A stretch of 35,285 bases of DNA. It comes from Calditrichota bacterium (GTDB lineage Bacteria > Calditrichota > Calditrichia > RBG-13-44-9). A program made the translations under genes and the position numbers. Below are positions 26,403-35,285 of this stretch, in pieces. Location of the stretch: NCBI GenBank assembly GCA_016934605.1, contig JAFGSO010000172.1, forward strand, positions 1-35,285, in the 5' to 3' direction. The notes beneath the pieces were generated by a model. That model was not told where the DNA came from and searched no databases. It was given only the letters and a program-made list of their open reading frames with translations. Each line of letters starts with the position of its first letter. Position 1 is the stretch's first letter.

Positions 26403-27761
26403 GTGAAAATCCGGATTCTTATAGTTGATGATGAAACAGATGCCCTAGATCTTATGGAAGAGGTATTTACCAAGCAGGGGTATGAAACGTATACTGCCCG
26501 GGATGGGCTTGAAGCATTAAATATTATTCGGGAAACTGAACCTGATATTCTGATATCCGATATGATGATGCCTGAGATGAATGGAATCGAACTTCTGGAT
26601 ACGGTATCGAAAAACTATCGCGATATATCTGTTATAATGATCACTGCATATGGAACCATTGAGACGGCCGTTGAAGCCATGAAGAAAGGAGCCAAGGATT
26701 ATTTTCTGAAACCCTTCCGTCTGGAGGAAATTATAGCCAAGGTGGGAACACTGGCCCAGCTGAAATCTTTGAAAGTAGAAAATCAATACCTGAGGGAAAA
26801 ATTATCTCAGCAATATAATTTCCATAATATCATCGGCAAAAATAGCAACATGCTCGAGCTATTTAATTTAGTTAAAGATATTGCCAAAACAACTTCTACT
26901 ATCCTGATAACAGGTGAAAGCGGAACTGGCAAAGAACTTATTGCAAACGCCATCCATTTTAACAGTGAGCGGATAAAAATGCCTTTTGTTAAAGTCAATT
27001 GCGGTGTACTTGCCGAGAATCTACTGGAGAGTGAACTTTTTGGTCATATAAAAGGATCGTTTACTGGTGCGATTCGTGACAAACTGGGACGATTCGAAAT
27101 TGCCGACGGGGGTACAATCTTTCTTGATGAAATAGGTGATATTTCACCAAATATGCAGCTAAAACTGCTACGCGTCCTCCAGGAGGGTGAATTCGAAAGG
27201 GTTGGAAGTACGGAAACCTTGAAAGTGGATGTTCGGATTATTGCTGCAACAAACAAAGACCTCACAGATTTAATGATGAAAGGAGAATTTCGACAGGATC
27301 TCTATTATAGGTTGAATGTTATTCCAATCGAAGTTCCGCCCCTGAGGGAACGTAAAGATGATATTCCCCTGCTCATTTCTCATTTTCTTGATAAATTTAA
27401 TAAGCAATTCAACAAAAATATTGATATTATTGATGATGACGCCATGAAATATTTGCAAAACTATTCCTGGCCTGGAAACATAAGGGAACTTGAGAATCTG
27501 GTAGAGCGGGCAGTGGTCCTGAACAAAACCGGTCGGCTTACTGCAAAAGATTTTCCCACTTATGTCAGCAAGCAGGAAGATGAAATAGATCTAAATTTGA
27601 TAAGTGATGGTTCCCTGATAGACATTGTTGATTCATATGAAAAACAAATTATTTTAAGAGCATTACGGGAAAACAATTTCAACAAGTTAAGAACCGCAGA
27701 AAAACTGGGTATTCATCGCAGTACTTTTATGTCAAAACTTAAAAAATACGAGATAAGCTAA
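26403..27761 (+). CDS. NtrC-family sigma54-dependent response regulator (REC-AAA-Fis HTH)
   Basis: Track ORF 26394-27761, probable GTG start at 26403 after GGAGG. Receiver LISDMMMPEMNG; GESGTGKELIANAIH; GSFTGA; GGTIFLDEIGD; C-terminal Fis HTH LRTAEKLGIHRSTFMSKLKKY. Confidence 0.95.
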   Translation: MKIRILIVDDETDALDLMEEVFTKQGYETYTARDGLEALNIIRETEPDILISDMMMPEMNGIELLDTVSKNYRDISVIMITAYGTIETAVEAMKKGAKDYFLKPFRLEEIIAKVGTLAQLKSLKVENQYLREKLSQQYNFHNIIGKNSNMLELFNLVKDIAKTTSTILITGESGTGKELIANAIHFNSERIKMPFVKVNCGVLAENLLESELFGHIKGSFTGAIRDKLGRFEIADGGTIFLDEIGDISPNMQLKLLRVLQEGEFERVGSTETLKVDVRIIAATNKDLTDLMMKGEFRQDLYYRLNVIPIEVPPLRERKDDIPLLISHFLDKFNKQFNKNIDIIDDDAMKYLQNYSWPGNIRELENLVERAVVLNKTGRLTAKDFPTYVSKQEDEIDLNLISDGSLIDIVDSYEKQIILRALRENNFNKLRTAEKLGIHRSTFMSKLKKYEIS

Positions 27762-27786
27762 ATAAAAATTCAAAAATGCCGAAACG

Positions 27787-29166
27787 TCACTCTTCAAGTT
27801 TCTTTTGATCCAGCCAGTCCGTTACCCAGCGGTAAATGAGTGATAAAATTAAGGCAAAAAGACCAATTGCAGCAAAGTAATACCAGATATAATGTGCCTG
27901 CCCGAAATGCATCGCAAATTGCTCTGGAGTCAACAAAGTTTTTGGATCAATTCCAAACTGATCAATTTTGATAATTTGTTGTGGTGTTAGAAATTTCCGG
28001 GGATCCGGGGCATAGGTGTCCAGTAAATATCCACTGATAGCGAATCCCACAAGCCAGGCAATAAATGTATGAATATGGGCATATCCCAGGTATAAACCTT
28101 CCTGACCTTTGGGAGCCTGTTTCGAAGCAAATTCATAATACCGTGGAGATAGGAAACATTCCGCCAGACCCTGAAGCGCAATTCCGATAATCATCATCAC
28201 TGTTATCGGGTGAAGGCTAAAAAGCCCAAAAAATTCAACGGATGTCCCAGTCCAGCTTTCCAAAACAGGACTCAGAGAAATTGACAGCGCAGAAAGCGGG
28301 ATGATAGCAAGTGAAATACTGATAGAACCGATTGGTCTCATATGTCTCACAAGATGAGTTATTGGTATTACGAAAAGTACCACCATCAGTGGATTCACAT
28401 TAGCGTACCACTCTGGAGCTGCATGGGCACCTACCAGGCGAAGAGTGTATTTCGGCATCGTTGCGTACAACTGCCCCTGTATCAGCCAGAATCCCGCAAC
28501 AATAAATATGAGCATCATAAAACGGAAATTCGTAAGAACAACTTTAAACTCCCCGAAAATTTCTTTAAATTTTTTGCCCTTCGCCTGAATTTCTACACTT
28601 TTGAAGAAAAACAGCACTACGAAAAACGCAATCAGTGAAATAAAAGCTGCATAATAATTGAGATACTCAAGTCCCAGTTCTGTGCGTAGAGGCTTTGCGA
28701 TTGTTTTTCCACTGAATGAGCCGATGTTCACCATCTGGTAAAAAATAGAATAAGCTCTGGCACGATTCACATCATCAGTAATTTTGGCCACAGTACCTGA
28801 TATAACTGGCTTTATGAAAGAGCCACCAAATACAATTAAAGCCAGAGATATAACAGAAAAAAGTTTGGTTGGAAAAGCTCCTAGCGCTGCATAACCCGCG
28901 GTTAAAACTAAAAATGCCAGCAGAAGGGCATTTCGAAAACCCAGTCTATCTGCAAGAGCACCATTAAAAATCGGGCCAAGGTAAAGCAATGCTGCAAAAG
29001 CCCCGCCTATCCAGCCTGCTTCGATGTCTGAGAAACCCACCACACTTGTCAGAAAAACAACCAGTGCGATAAACATCCCATAGTATGCTGCCCGCTCAAA
29101 TAGTTCGATTACATTTGCAATCCAGAATACTTTTGGAAATTTCCAGGTAAGTCGTTTATCCTTCAT
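27787..29166 (-). CDS. MFS transporter, POT/PTR-like
   Basis: 459 aa, about 12 TM; N-terminal VIELFERAAYYGMF resembles the POT ExxERxxYYG signature; GPIFNGALADRLGFRNAL MFS loop. Confidence 0.85.
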   Translation of the reverse strand: MKDKRLTWKFPKVFWIANVIELFERAAYYGMFIALVVFLTSVVGFSDIEAGWIGGAFAALLYLGPIFNGALADRLGFRNALLLAFLVLTAGYAALGAFPTKLFSVISLALIVFGGSFIKPVISGTVAKITDDVNRARAYSIFYQMVNIGSFSGKTIAKPLRTELGLEYLNYYAAFISLIAFFVVLFFFKSVEIQAKGKKFKEIFGEFKVVLTNFRFMMLIFIVAGFWLIQGQLYATMPKYTLRLVGAHAAPEWYANVNPLMVVLFVIPITHLVRHMRPIGSISISLAIIPLSALSISLSPVLESWTGTSVEFFGLFSLHPITVMMIIGIALQGLAECFLSPRYYEFASKQAPKGQEGLYLGYAHIHTFIAWLVGFAISGYLLDTYAPDPRKFLTPQQIIKIDQFGIDPKTLLTPEQFAMHFGQAHYIWYYFAAIGLFALILSLIYRWVTDWLDQKKLEE

Positions 29167-29243
29167 GGTGAGCTCCGGTAGTAGAAAAATGTAAAGATTA
29201 AGAAAATCAGATAGGAGATATAATCAATCAGATGATCGATGAA

Positions 29244-31877
29244 TTATTTCTCTCTTTTATTCAAAATCTTTTCCAGATGTTGAATCGCTGCATCCAGTTT
29301 ATCTGGATTTTTACCTCCTGCAGTCGCCAGATGAGCTCTACCTCCACCACCACCACCGGTGATTTTAGCAATATCCCTTAACATTTTCCCGGCGTGATAA
29401 CCTTCTTTCACCAAATCATCAGTAATAGTGTAAACAAAATTCAATTTGTCATCTGTCTGATTAACGAGCAGCAGTACTCCCAAATGTGTCTTTTGTCTGA
29501 AACGATCTGCAACCTGTTTCAGTAAATCCATGTCAATATCATGAAAAATGTGGAATCCCAGAGATATTTTACCAATTTTTTTTGACTTAGCTATTATTTC
29601 ATCTACGCGGCTGAGTATCTCTTCTGTTTGTATTTTTTGAAGGCGTTTTTCCTGATCCCTGATTTGTTCACTTAATATTTTCAGTTTATCGGTAATATTT
29701 TCATATGATGTATTTAAAATTTGGCTTACGTTTGATAAAATATTCCTTGTCTTCTGCATAAATTCAATCGCAGCTGGGCCAGTCAGCGCCTCAATTCTAC
29801 GGACACCACTAGCAATACCGCTTTCCTCAACAATAATGAAGGAACCGATCTGGCCGGTATGATTTACATGAGTTCCCCCACAAAGTTCCCGGCTGAAATC
29901 ACCGATTGTAATAACACGAACCTGTTCCTCGTATTTCTCATCGAAAAGAGCAATTACACCCATTTCCCGTGCTTTTTTAATATCCGTATAAAATATATCC
30001 AGTGAGATGTCTTTTCTGATCTGTTCATTAACAATTCGTTCTATTTCCTCCAGTTCTTCCCTTTCGATTTTTTTATAATGTGTAAAATCAAAACGCAACC
30101 TTTCAGGACTTACTAGCGAACCAGCTTGTTGTACATGTTTACCCAGTACCCGACGTAGAGCTTCATGGAGGAGATGCGTTGTGGTATGATTATACATGGT
30201 TGGGAACCGATGACCGGAATCCACCTCCGCCTTAGCTCGAGCATGGATGATATTCAAATCTTCTGGTCCTTCACAAATGTGGATAATTTCCGATCCTTCA
30301 CGCTTGACGTCAACAACTTTTAGATCAACATTTTCAACTGTTATCCTTCCTTTATCTGCAACCTGACCCCCTCCCTCTGGATAAAAAGGTGTTTCAGCCA
30401 GGACAAAATGAAATTTTCCACCCTTAAAGGCGAATTTACAAATCTCGGATTCCAGCGAAAGATTTTCATATCCCACAAAAACAGAGTTTGAGGCGCAGTG
30501 ATGGAGAACATTCCATTGATCTACCTGATCAAGATGTACTGAAAATTTTCCGGCCTGACGAGCTCTTTCACGTTGTTTTTCCATCTCTGAATCAAAACCC
30601 TCTTCATCAACAGTCATATTTTTCTCTTCAGCCATTACACGTGTTAAATCCAGGGGGAAACCGTAGGTATCATACAGACGAAATGCCTCCTCTCCAGGAA
30701 TAATTCTCTGTCCATTTTTCAGAATATTATTCGCAAGATTGTCAAAAATCTCAATACCGCGATCGAGAGTTTTATTAAAGTTTTCTTCTTCAGATCTAAT
30801 AACATCCATTACATGTTTCTTTTTCTGCAATATTTCAGGAAATGCTTCGGCCATTATCTCGACGACAATCGGTACCAATTCATAAATAATTGGTTCATGC
30901 AAATCTAATTTTCTAGCAAATCGGGATGCTCTGCGCAATATTCTCCGTAGCACATATCCACGTCCTTCATTCGATGGTATTGCACCATCGGTTATTGAAA
31001 AAGTAAGCATCCTTATATGATCAGCTAAAACCCGGAACGCTATCCTCCTGGATTCATCAGTTTCATTATATCGAAAACTACTTATTTCTTCAACTTTATT
31101 TATGATAGGTAGAAATAAGTCGGTATTATAATTTGAATTTACTCCCTGCAGAATTGCAACAATCCTCTCGAATCCCATCCCGGTATCGACATGTTTTTGA
31201 GGTAAAGAATGCAGTTTACCGTTCTCGTCTCTGTTATACTGAATAAAAACAAGATTCCAAAGTTCGATGTACCGACCACAATCTCCATTTACATGACAGT
31301 TGTGATTTTTTAAATACTTTTTATCACAATATTCTTCTCCCAGGTCAATATGAATCTCTGATGATGGTCCACATGGACCCGTCTCTCCCATTTCCCAGAA
31401 ATTGTCAGCTTCATCAAAGCGAAGGATTTGGGAATGCTCTATGTTAGTCTCACTTTTCCAGAATTCTTCGGCTTCATCATCATCCTTGAATACTGTTGCC
31501 CACAATTTACGCGGATTCAAATTCCAGACTTCCGTAAGTAGCTCCCAGGCCCATTGAATTGCTTCTCGCTTATAATAGTCTCCAAACGACCAATTACCGA
31601 GCATTTCGAAAAAAGTATGGTGGTATGTATCTGATCCCACTTCCTCCAGGTCATTGTGTTTTCCGCTAACCCGGATGCATTTTTGTGAATTTACTGCCCG
31701 TTTATATGGTCTGTTTCCGATACCAAGAAATACATCTTTAAATTGATTCATTCCAGCGTTTGTGAATAAAAGAGTTGGATCATCTTTTGGAATCACCGGC
31801 GAACTGGGAACAACTTTATGGGATTTATTTTTAAAAAAATCTAAAAATTCATGACGGATTGTCTTCGAATTTTTCAT
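29244..31877 (-). CDS. alaS: Alanine--tRNA ligase
   Basis: 877 aa; KCIRVSGKHNDLEEVGSDTYHHTFFEMLGNWSFGDYY, HTTTHLLHEALR editing motif, CGGTH, and C-terminal GGGGGGRAHLATAGG. Confidence 0.97.
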   Translation of the reverse strand: MKNSKTIRHEFLDFFKNKSHKVVPSSPVIPKDDPTLLFTNAGMNQFKDVFLGIGNRPYKRAVNSQKCIRVSGKHNDLEEVGSDTYHHTFFEMLGNWSFGDYYKREAIQWAWELLTEVWNLNPRKLWATVFKDDDEAEEFWKSETNIEHSQILRFDEADNFWEMGETGPCGPSSEIHIDLGEEYCDKKYLKNHNCHVNGDCGRYIELWNLVFIQYNRDENGKLHSLPQKHVDTGMGFERIVAILQGVNSNYNTDLFLPIINKVEEISSFRYNETDESRRIAFRVLADHIRMLTFSITDGAIPSNEGRGYVLRRILRRASRFARKLDLHEPIIYELVPIVVEIMAEAFPEILQKKKHVMDVIRSEEENFNKTLDRGIEIFDNLANNILKNGQRIIPGEEAFRLYDTYGFPLDLTRVMAEEKNMTVDEEGFDSEMEKQRERARQAGKFSVHLDQVDQWNVLHHCASNSVFVGYENLSLESEICKFAFKGGKFHFVLAETPFYPEGGGQVADKGRITVENVDLKVVDVKREGSEIIHICEGPEDLNIIHARAKAEVDSGHRFPTMYNHTTTHLLHEALRRVLGKHVQQAGSLVSPERLRFDFTHYKKIEREELEEIERIVNEQIRKDISLDIFYTDIKKAREMGVIALFDEKYEEQVRVITIGDFSRELCGGTHVNHTGQIGSFIIVEESGIASGVRRIEALTGPAAIEFMQKTRNILSNVSQILNTSYENITDKLKILSEQIRDQEKRLQKIQTEEILSRVDEIIAKSKKIGKISLGFHIFHDIDMDLLKQVADRFRQKTHLGVLLLVNQTDDKLNFVYTITDDLVKEGYHAGKMLRDIAKITGGGGGGRAHLATAGGKNPDKLDAAIQHLEKILNKREK

Positions 31878-32061
31878 CCTTCCCCCTCAGAATTTGTTCA
31901 TGTTCCTGTTAATAAGGAAAATAAAATTATCTATAAATTAGTTATTCAATAATTAGCTATAAAGAAAAAATATAGAGATGAGTAGTAGTTAAGGCAAGTG
32001 AATAAAAAGAGGCAAAATTTATAGTATATTGAAGTAAGATTAAGATTTTATCGACACAGTG

Positions 32062-34908
32062 CTAACTTAAAATCTGTCTGATTTTATAAGCTAATTCATT
32101 CAACCTGTATGGTTTTGATAAAACTCCTTCTAATTGAAGATCACTCGGAATCATTTTTTCTTCTTCAATATGTCCACTGGAAAGAAGAATTTTTATACTT
32201 CTATCAATATTCTGAATTTGTCTGATCGTTTCGATACCATTCATTTTAGGCATAGACATATCTACAATAGCAACATCGATATTTGCTTTTTTATCCTGAA
32301 CAATCTTCTCAGCTTCCATACCTGAAGATGCTTGTAGAACGATATACCCCAGTGACTCCAGAATATCTTTCACTGAGTTTCGTAGCATCATTTCATCATC
32401 AACTATCAGAATGGTTTCAGTTCCTTTCAGTAGTTCCTTATCAGGGAATTCTGTGTCAACTATTGATTTAGATCGTGCTGGGGGGAAAAAGAGTTTGAAA
32501 GTAGATCCTTCATTGAGTGTACTCTCCACCTCAACAAAACCACGGTGGCTCTGCATAATTCCATAGACAACAGATAATCCCAATCCTGTACCTTTACCAA
32601 CTGATTTTGTGGTAAAGAAAGGATCAAAGATTTTATCGATATCCGAGGCTTTTATGCCACTTCCGCGATCAGACATGCTTATGCACAGGTATTCTGAAAA
32701 TTGAGATTTACTGGTGTTTTTATTTTTATATTTACTCATCTGCGTACTTATAGTTATTTCTCCCCCTTCTGGCATCGAATCACGAGCATTTAAGGCAAGA
32801 TTTATTAAAACTTGGGTTAATCGATTTTCATCTCCTTCAATATCCGTCACATCAGGATTCAGATTCAATATGATATCATATTCTTTCCCTAGCGTCCGTT
32901 GAAACATATCTGACAACCGAGTTATTAGTTGATTCGGCGAGATGATTTGCAAATGAATATCCTGATTTCTCGAAAACATTAATAACTGTCGTGTAAGATC
33001 AGCTGCCCTTTGTGTTGCTTCGGCGATGGTATCAATCCGTCTTAAAATAGCTGGACTCCCATTAATCTCATTTCTAATCAAATCTGTATTGGGTAAAATT
33101 ATACCTAAAATATTATTAAAATCATGCGCAATGCCACCAACTAATGTACCAAGGCTTTCCATCTTTTGAAGCTGAATTACTTGCTGTTGTGATCTTTGCA
33201 ATTCACTATAGGCGTTTTCAAGACTTTGTGCTTTTTCTTTCAGTACTTTCAGAAGATTTCTATTATCTAATAATATGGCTGTTTGTGTCGCGAGTGTACT
33301 AATAAGATGAATTTCCTCGACTCGAAATGGATTTTCCCCTTCCCTCAGCAAAGCCATAACTCCAAAGCGGTAGTCTTTTTCACTTACTGGCAAAATCGCA
33401 ACCGATAGAGAATTTTGTCTGTTTAAGCCTAAATATTTCAGATCCGTTTCCAGCAATTGATTTGAATCAAGGATGATGGAATCGTTTTCAGCAAAGATTC
33501 TCCAGAGAATATTATTAGTTTTGGGAATTTCATCTGGTAAAAAACTTAATGTGTTTTGTGGTATTGATATTAATGGAACCAGTACTTCTACATTAGCATC
33601 AAAATTGTAGATTAGACATCCTGAAGTTTCTAAGAGCCCACCACTGTTATCTGCAAAACTTTTAATAATTTCAAATGAATCTGAAGATCTCATCATGTTT
33701 TGACTTATATCTATCAATCTCGCAAGATGGTTGGCATTTTTTCTATTCAGTTCACTTAATTTTTCTAATTCTTTTGTTTTTTTTGTTAATTCTGAATTTA
33801 TTTGTTGAAGTTTTGTCTGATTATGTAATATTTCTCTTTGAATTTGAATTTTCTCAGTAATATCTATGGCTGCCAGTATAATATTTCTAATCAGTTCATT
33901 CTCATCGACATAGGAAGTAACATTCAATTCCACAACTTTATTTGTTTCATCTGGCATTTTCATGGTGGTGACAAAATTTCGGATATTTTCTCTTTCTTCA
34001 ATAATTTTATTCAAAATTGAATGTAAGTCCTCTGACTGAATAAAATCTTTTAAGTTCATTTGAATCAGAAGATCATGATCTATACCAAAAAAATCGCAGG
34101 AATTTTCATTCACTTCTTCAATTTCACCTAGCGTATTTGCGATGATAATTGGAATTGGGTTCAGTTGAAACAATGTTTCAAGATATTTTTTAGAGCGGTT
34201 CAATTCAAGAATATTTTTATCGAGATTATCTGCGAGATGGTTGAATGCATTTCCTAGTTGTGCAATTTCATCGCTACCTTTTACAGGGAGTCTCAAATCC
34301 AACAATCCATTTTTATCCGAATATTTCTTGATAATATCAGCAGCTTTTTTCAATGGATTAGAGATAGTATATGCAAGAGCTGTAACAATTACAAAAAGTA
34401 GCAAACCGAGGAAACAGCTTAATAGCATAAGATTTTTTTTCTGATGATTCATCTTTTCTTTAATCCATGCCAGTCGAAAACCAACAAAAATATCACCTTG
34501 ATAATCGTCCCTGAAAAATATGCTCTGTTTAACCAAAAGGTTTTCTTCGGCATACTCATATACATTTCCAGAGCCTGCAAATTGATTCAGAGAAAATGAT
34601 TCTGGTGTAAATCCTGATTGATATTTTGTTTGTTTGTTTTCATCTTTGATTAACACAAATGACACATCTGGATCATTTTCCAAACCTTTGAGCAGATTAT
34701 GAACATAGTCCAAATCATTAGAATACAAGCCGTGTCCAAGGTTATAAGCTGCGGTTTGAACGAGGCTGATGCCTTTTCTCAGAAAACCCTCTCTGAACTG
34801 TTTCTCTACAGTTAAATTAAAATAAAAATAGAAGGTGACAACAAAAATCATAACGATAGTTGCAGTCATCAACCATAATTTTTTTGAAATGCTTAATTTG
34901 GAAAACAC
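32062..34908 (-). CDS. Membrane hybrid sensor histidine kinase (HAMP, PAS, GAF, HisKA, HATPase, REC)
   Basis: 948 aa; two TM flanking a periplasmic sensor; H-box GTLVGGIAHDFNNILGIILP, NLALNARDSMPEGG, DRGSGI, GKGTGLGLSVVYGI, REC ILIVDDEMMLRN...VAIVDMSMPKMNG. Confidence 0.95.
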   Translation of the reverse strand: MFSKLSISKKLWLMTATIVMIFVVTFYFYFNLTVEKQFREGFLRKGISLVQTAAYNLGHGLYSNDLDYVHNLLKGLENDPDVSFVLIKDENKQTKYQSGFTPESFSLNQFAGSGNVYEYAEENLLVKQSIFFRDDYQGDIFVGFRLAWIKEKMNHQKKNLMLLSCFLGLLLFVIVTALAYTISNPLKKAADIIKKYSDKNGLLDLRLPVKGSDEIAQLGNAFNHLADNLDKNILELNRSKKYLETLFQLNPIPIIIANTLGEIEEVNENSCDFFGIDHDLLIQMNLKDFIQSEDLHSILNKIIEERENIRNFVTTMKMPDETNKVVELNVTSYVDENELIRNIILAAIDITEKIQIQREILHNQTKLQQINSELTKKTKELEKLSELNRKNANHLARLIDISQNMMRSSDSFEIIKSFADNSGGLLETSGCLIYNFDANVEVLVPLISIPQNTLSFLPDEIPKTNNILWRIFAENDSIILDSNQLLETDLKYLGLNRQNSLSVAILPVSEKDYRFGVMALLREGENPFRVEEIHLISTLATQTAILLDNRNLLKVLKEKAQSLENAYSELQRSQQQVIQLQKMESLGTLVGGIAHDFNNILGIILPNTDLIRNEINGSPAILRRIDTIAEATQRAADLTRQLLMFSRNQDIHLQIISPNQLITRLSDMFQRTLGKEYDIILNLNPDVTDIEGDENRLTQVLINLALNARDSMPEGGEITISTQMSKYKNKNTSKSQFSEYLCISMSDRGSGIKASDIDKIFDPFFTTKSVGKGTGLGLSVVYGIMQSHRGFVEVESTLNEGSTFKLFFPPARSKSIVDTEFPDKELLKGTETILIVDDEMMLRNSVKDILESLGYIVLQASSGMEAEKIVQDKKANIDVAIVDMSMPKMNGIETIRQIQNIDRSIKILLSSGHIEEEKMIPSDLQLEGVLSKPYRLNELAYKIRQILS

Positions 34909-35145
34909 AGTTATGTAATTCCCGAAATAATATTAATTTTATAAAGATTTTTATTCAATTGAACTTTTTAATTGAGATGTACAGCACTCATATAAAAATC
35001 AAATATTTTCTTAGTGATATTTTTCAAATTGAATTACATATTTTATTTTTGACTTTCAACAGAATTTATTATTGATATCACAGAAAGATTTCAATAATTC
35101 GAGTAAAATTTAAGGGATTAAATATTAAAATTTATGATTATTGCC

Positions 35146-35285
35146 TTAGCTCCGAAATTTTTTGATATAAGTCAATAACGAACAATTCACTAATGTTTCT
35201 TGATTTGAAGCTGGTTCTGTACACTTGTTTTTGCAGTTTAGAATTGATGAAATCATGGTGTATGTTTTCATTGTTTTATGAGCCA
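35146..35285 (-). other. Possible C-terminal end of a truncated ORF at right edge
   Basis: Minus-strand open frame from the edge (...HKTMKTYTMISSILNCKNKCTEPASNQETLVNCSLLTYIKKFRS*) ending at 35146; short, no family recognised. Confidence 0.2.

Noticed and set aside
29335-29370. Simple (CCACCA)-like repeat in alaS
   Set aside because: Encodes the normal poly-glycine segment GGGGGGRAH of AlaRS; not a mobile or regulatory repeat.
31878-32061. Possible T-box or leader element upstream of alaS
   Set aside because: AT-rich sequence with no recognisable T-box core or strong terminator/antiterminator pair.
1-35285. CRISPR array, tRNA, rRNA, transposase, integrase, toxin-antitoxin or phage-defence island
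   Set aside because: No regularly spaced repeats, no tRNA-like cloverleaf noticed, and no signature proteins in the ORFs; gene content is mostly housekeeping, envelope and signalling.

Overview
This 35.3 kb window looks like ordinary-density chromosome from an FCB-group-like bacterium (inferred from T9SS-type C-terminal sorting domains, a GWxTD protein and AlaRS/GltX style; lineage not proven). No CRISPR array, tRNA, rRNA, prophage or transposase could be supported. Main contents: a hybrid histidine kinase truncated at the left edge (missed by the ORF track); a VanZ/carbohydrate-binding-like fusion; a cluster of a peptidase-MA/TolB-propeller/Omp85-like barrel fusion, a translationally coupled BamB-like PQQ-propeller lipoprotein and a PEGA protein; a GWxTD protein; a 14-Cys protein with an OB-like core; a MocA-like/XdhC pair; two T9SS-type cargo proteins, one an M1 aminopeptidase; an MBL hydrolase, a SpoIIM-like membrane protein, a rubrerythrin-like protein, an EEP lipoprotein and a LapA-like protein; an overlapping gltX - degenerate histidine kinase - NtrC-like regulator operon; a POT-like MFS transporter; alaS; and a second large hybrid kinase. 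The three best leads are (a) the protease/Omp85 fusion coupled to a BamB-like lipoprotein (4011-8795), (b) a candidate intergenic sRNA with promoter-like boxes, a GNRA hairpin, an anti-SD CCUCCCUCCC stretch and a perfect 11-bp terminator (9075-9177), and (c) a histidine kinase with an intact H-box but no recognisable ATP-binding N/G1 boxes, coupled between gltX and a sigma54 activator (23418-27761).
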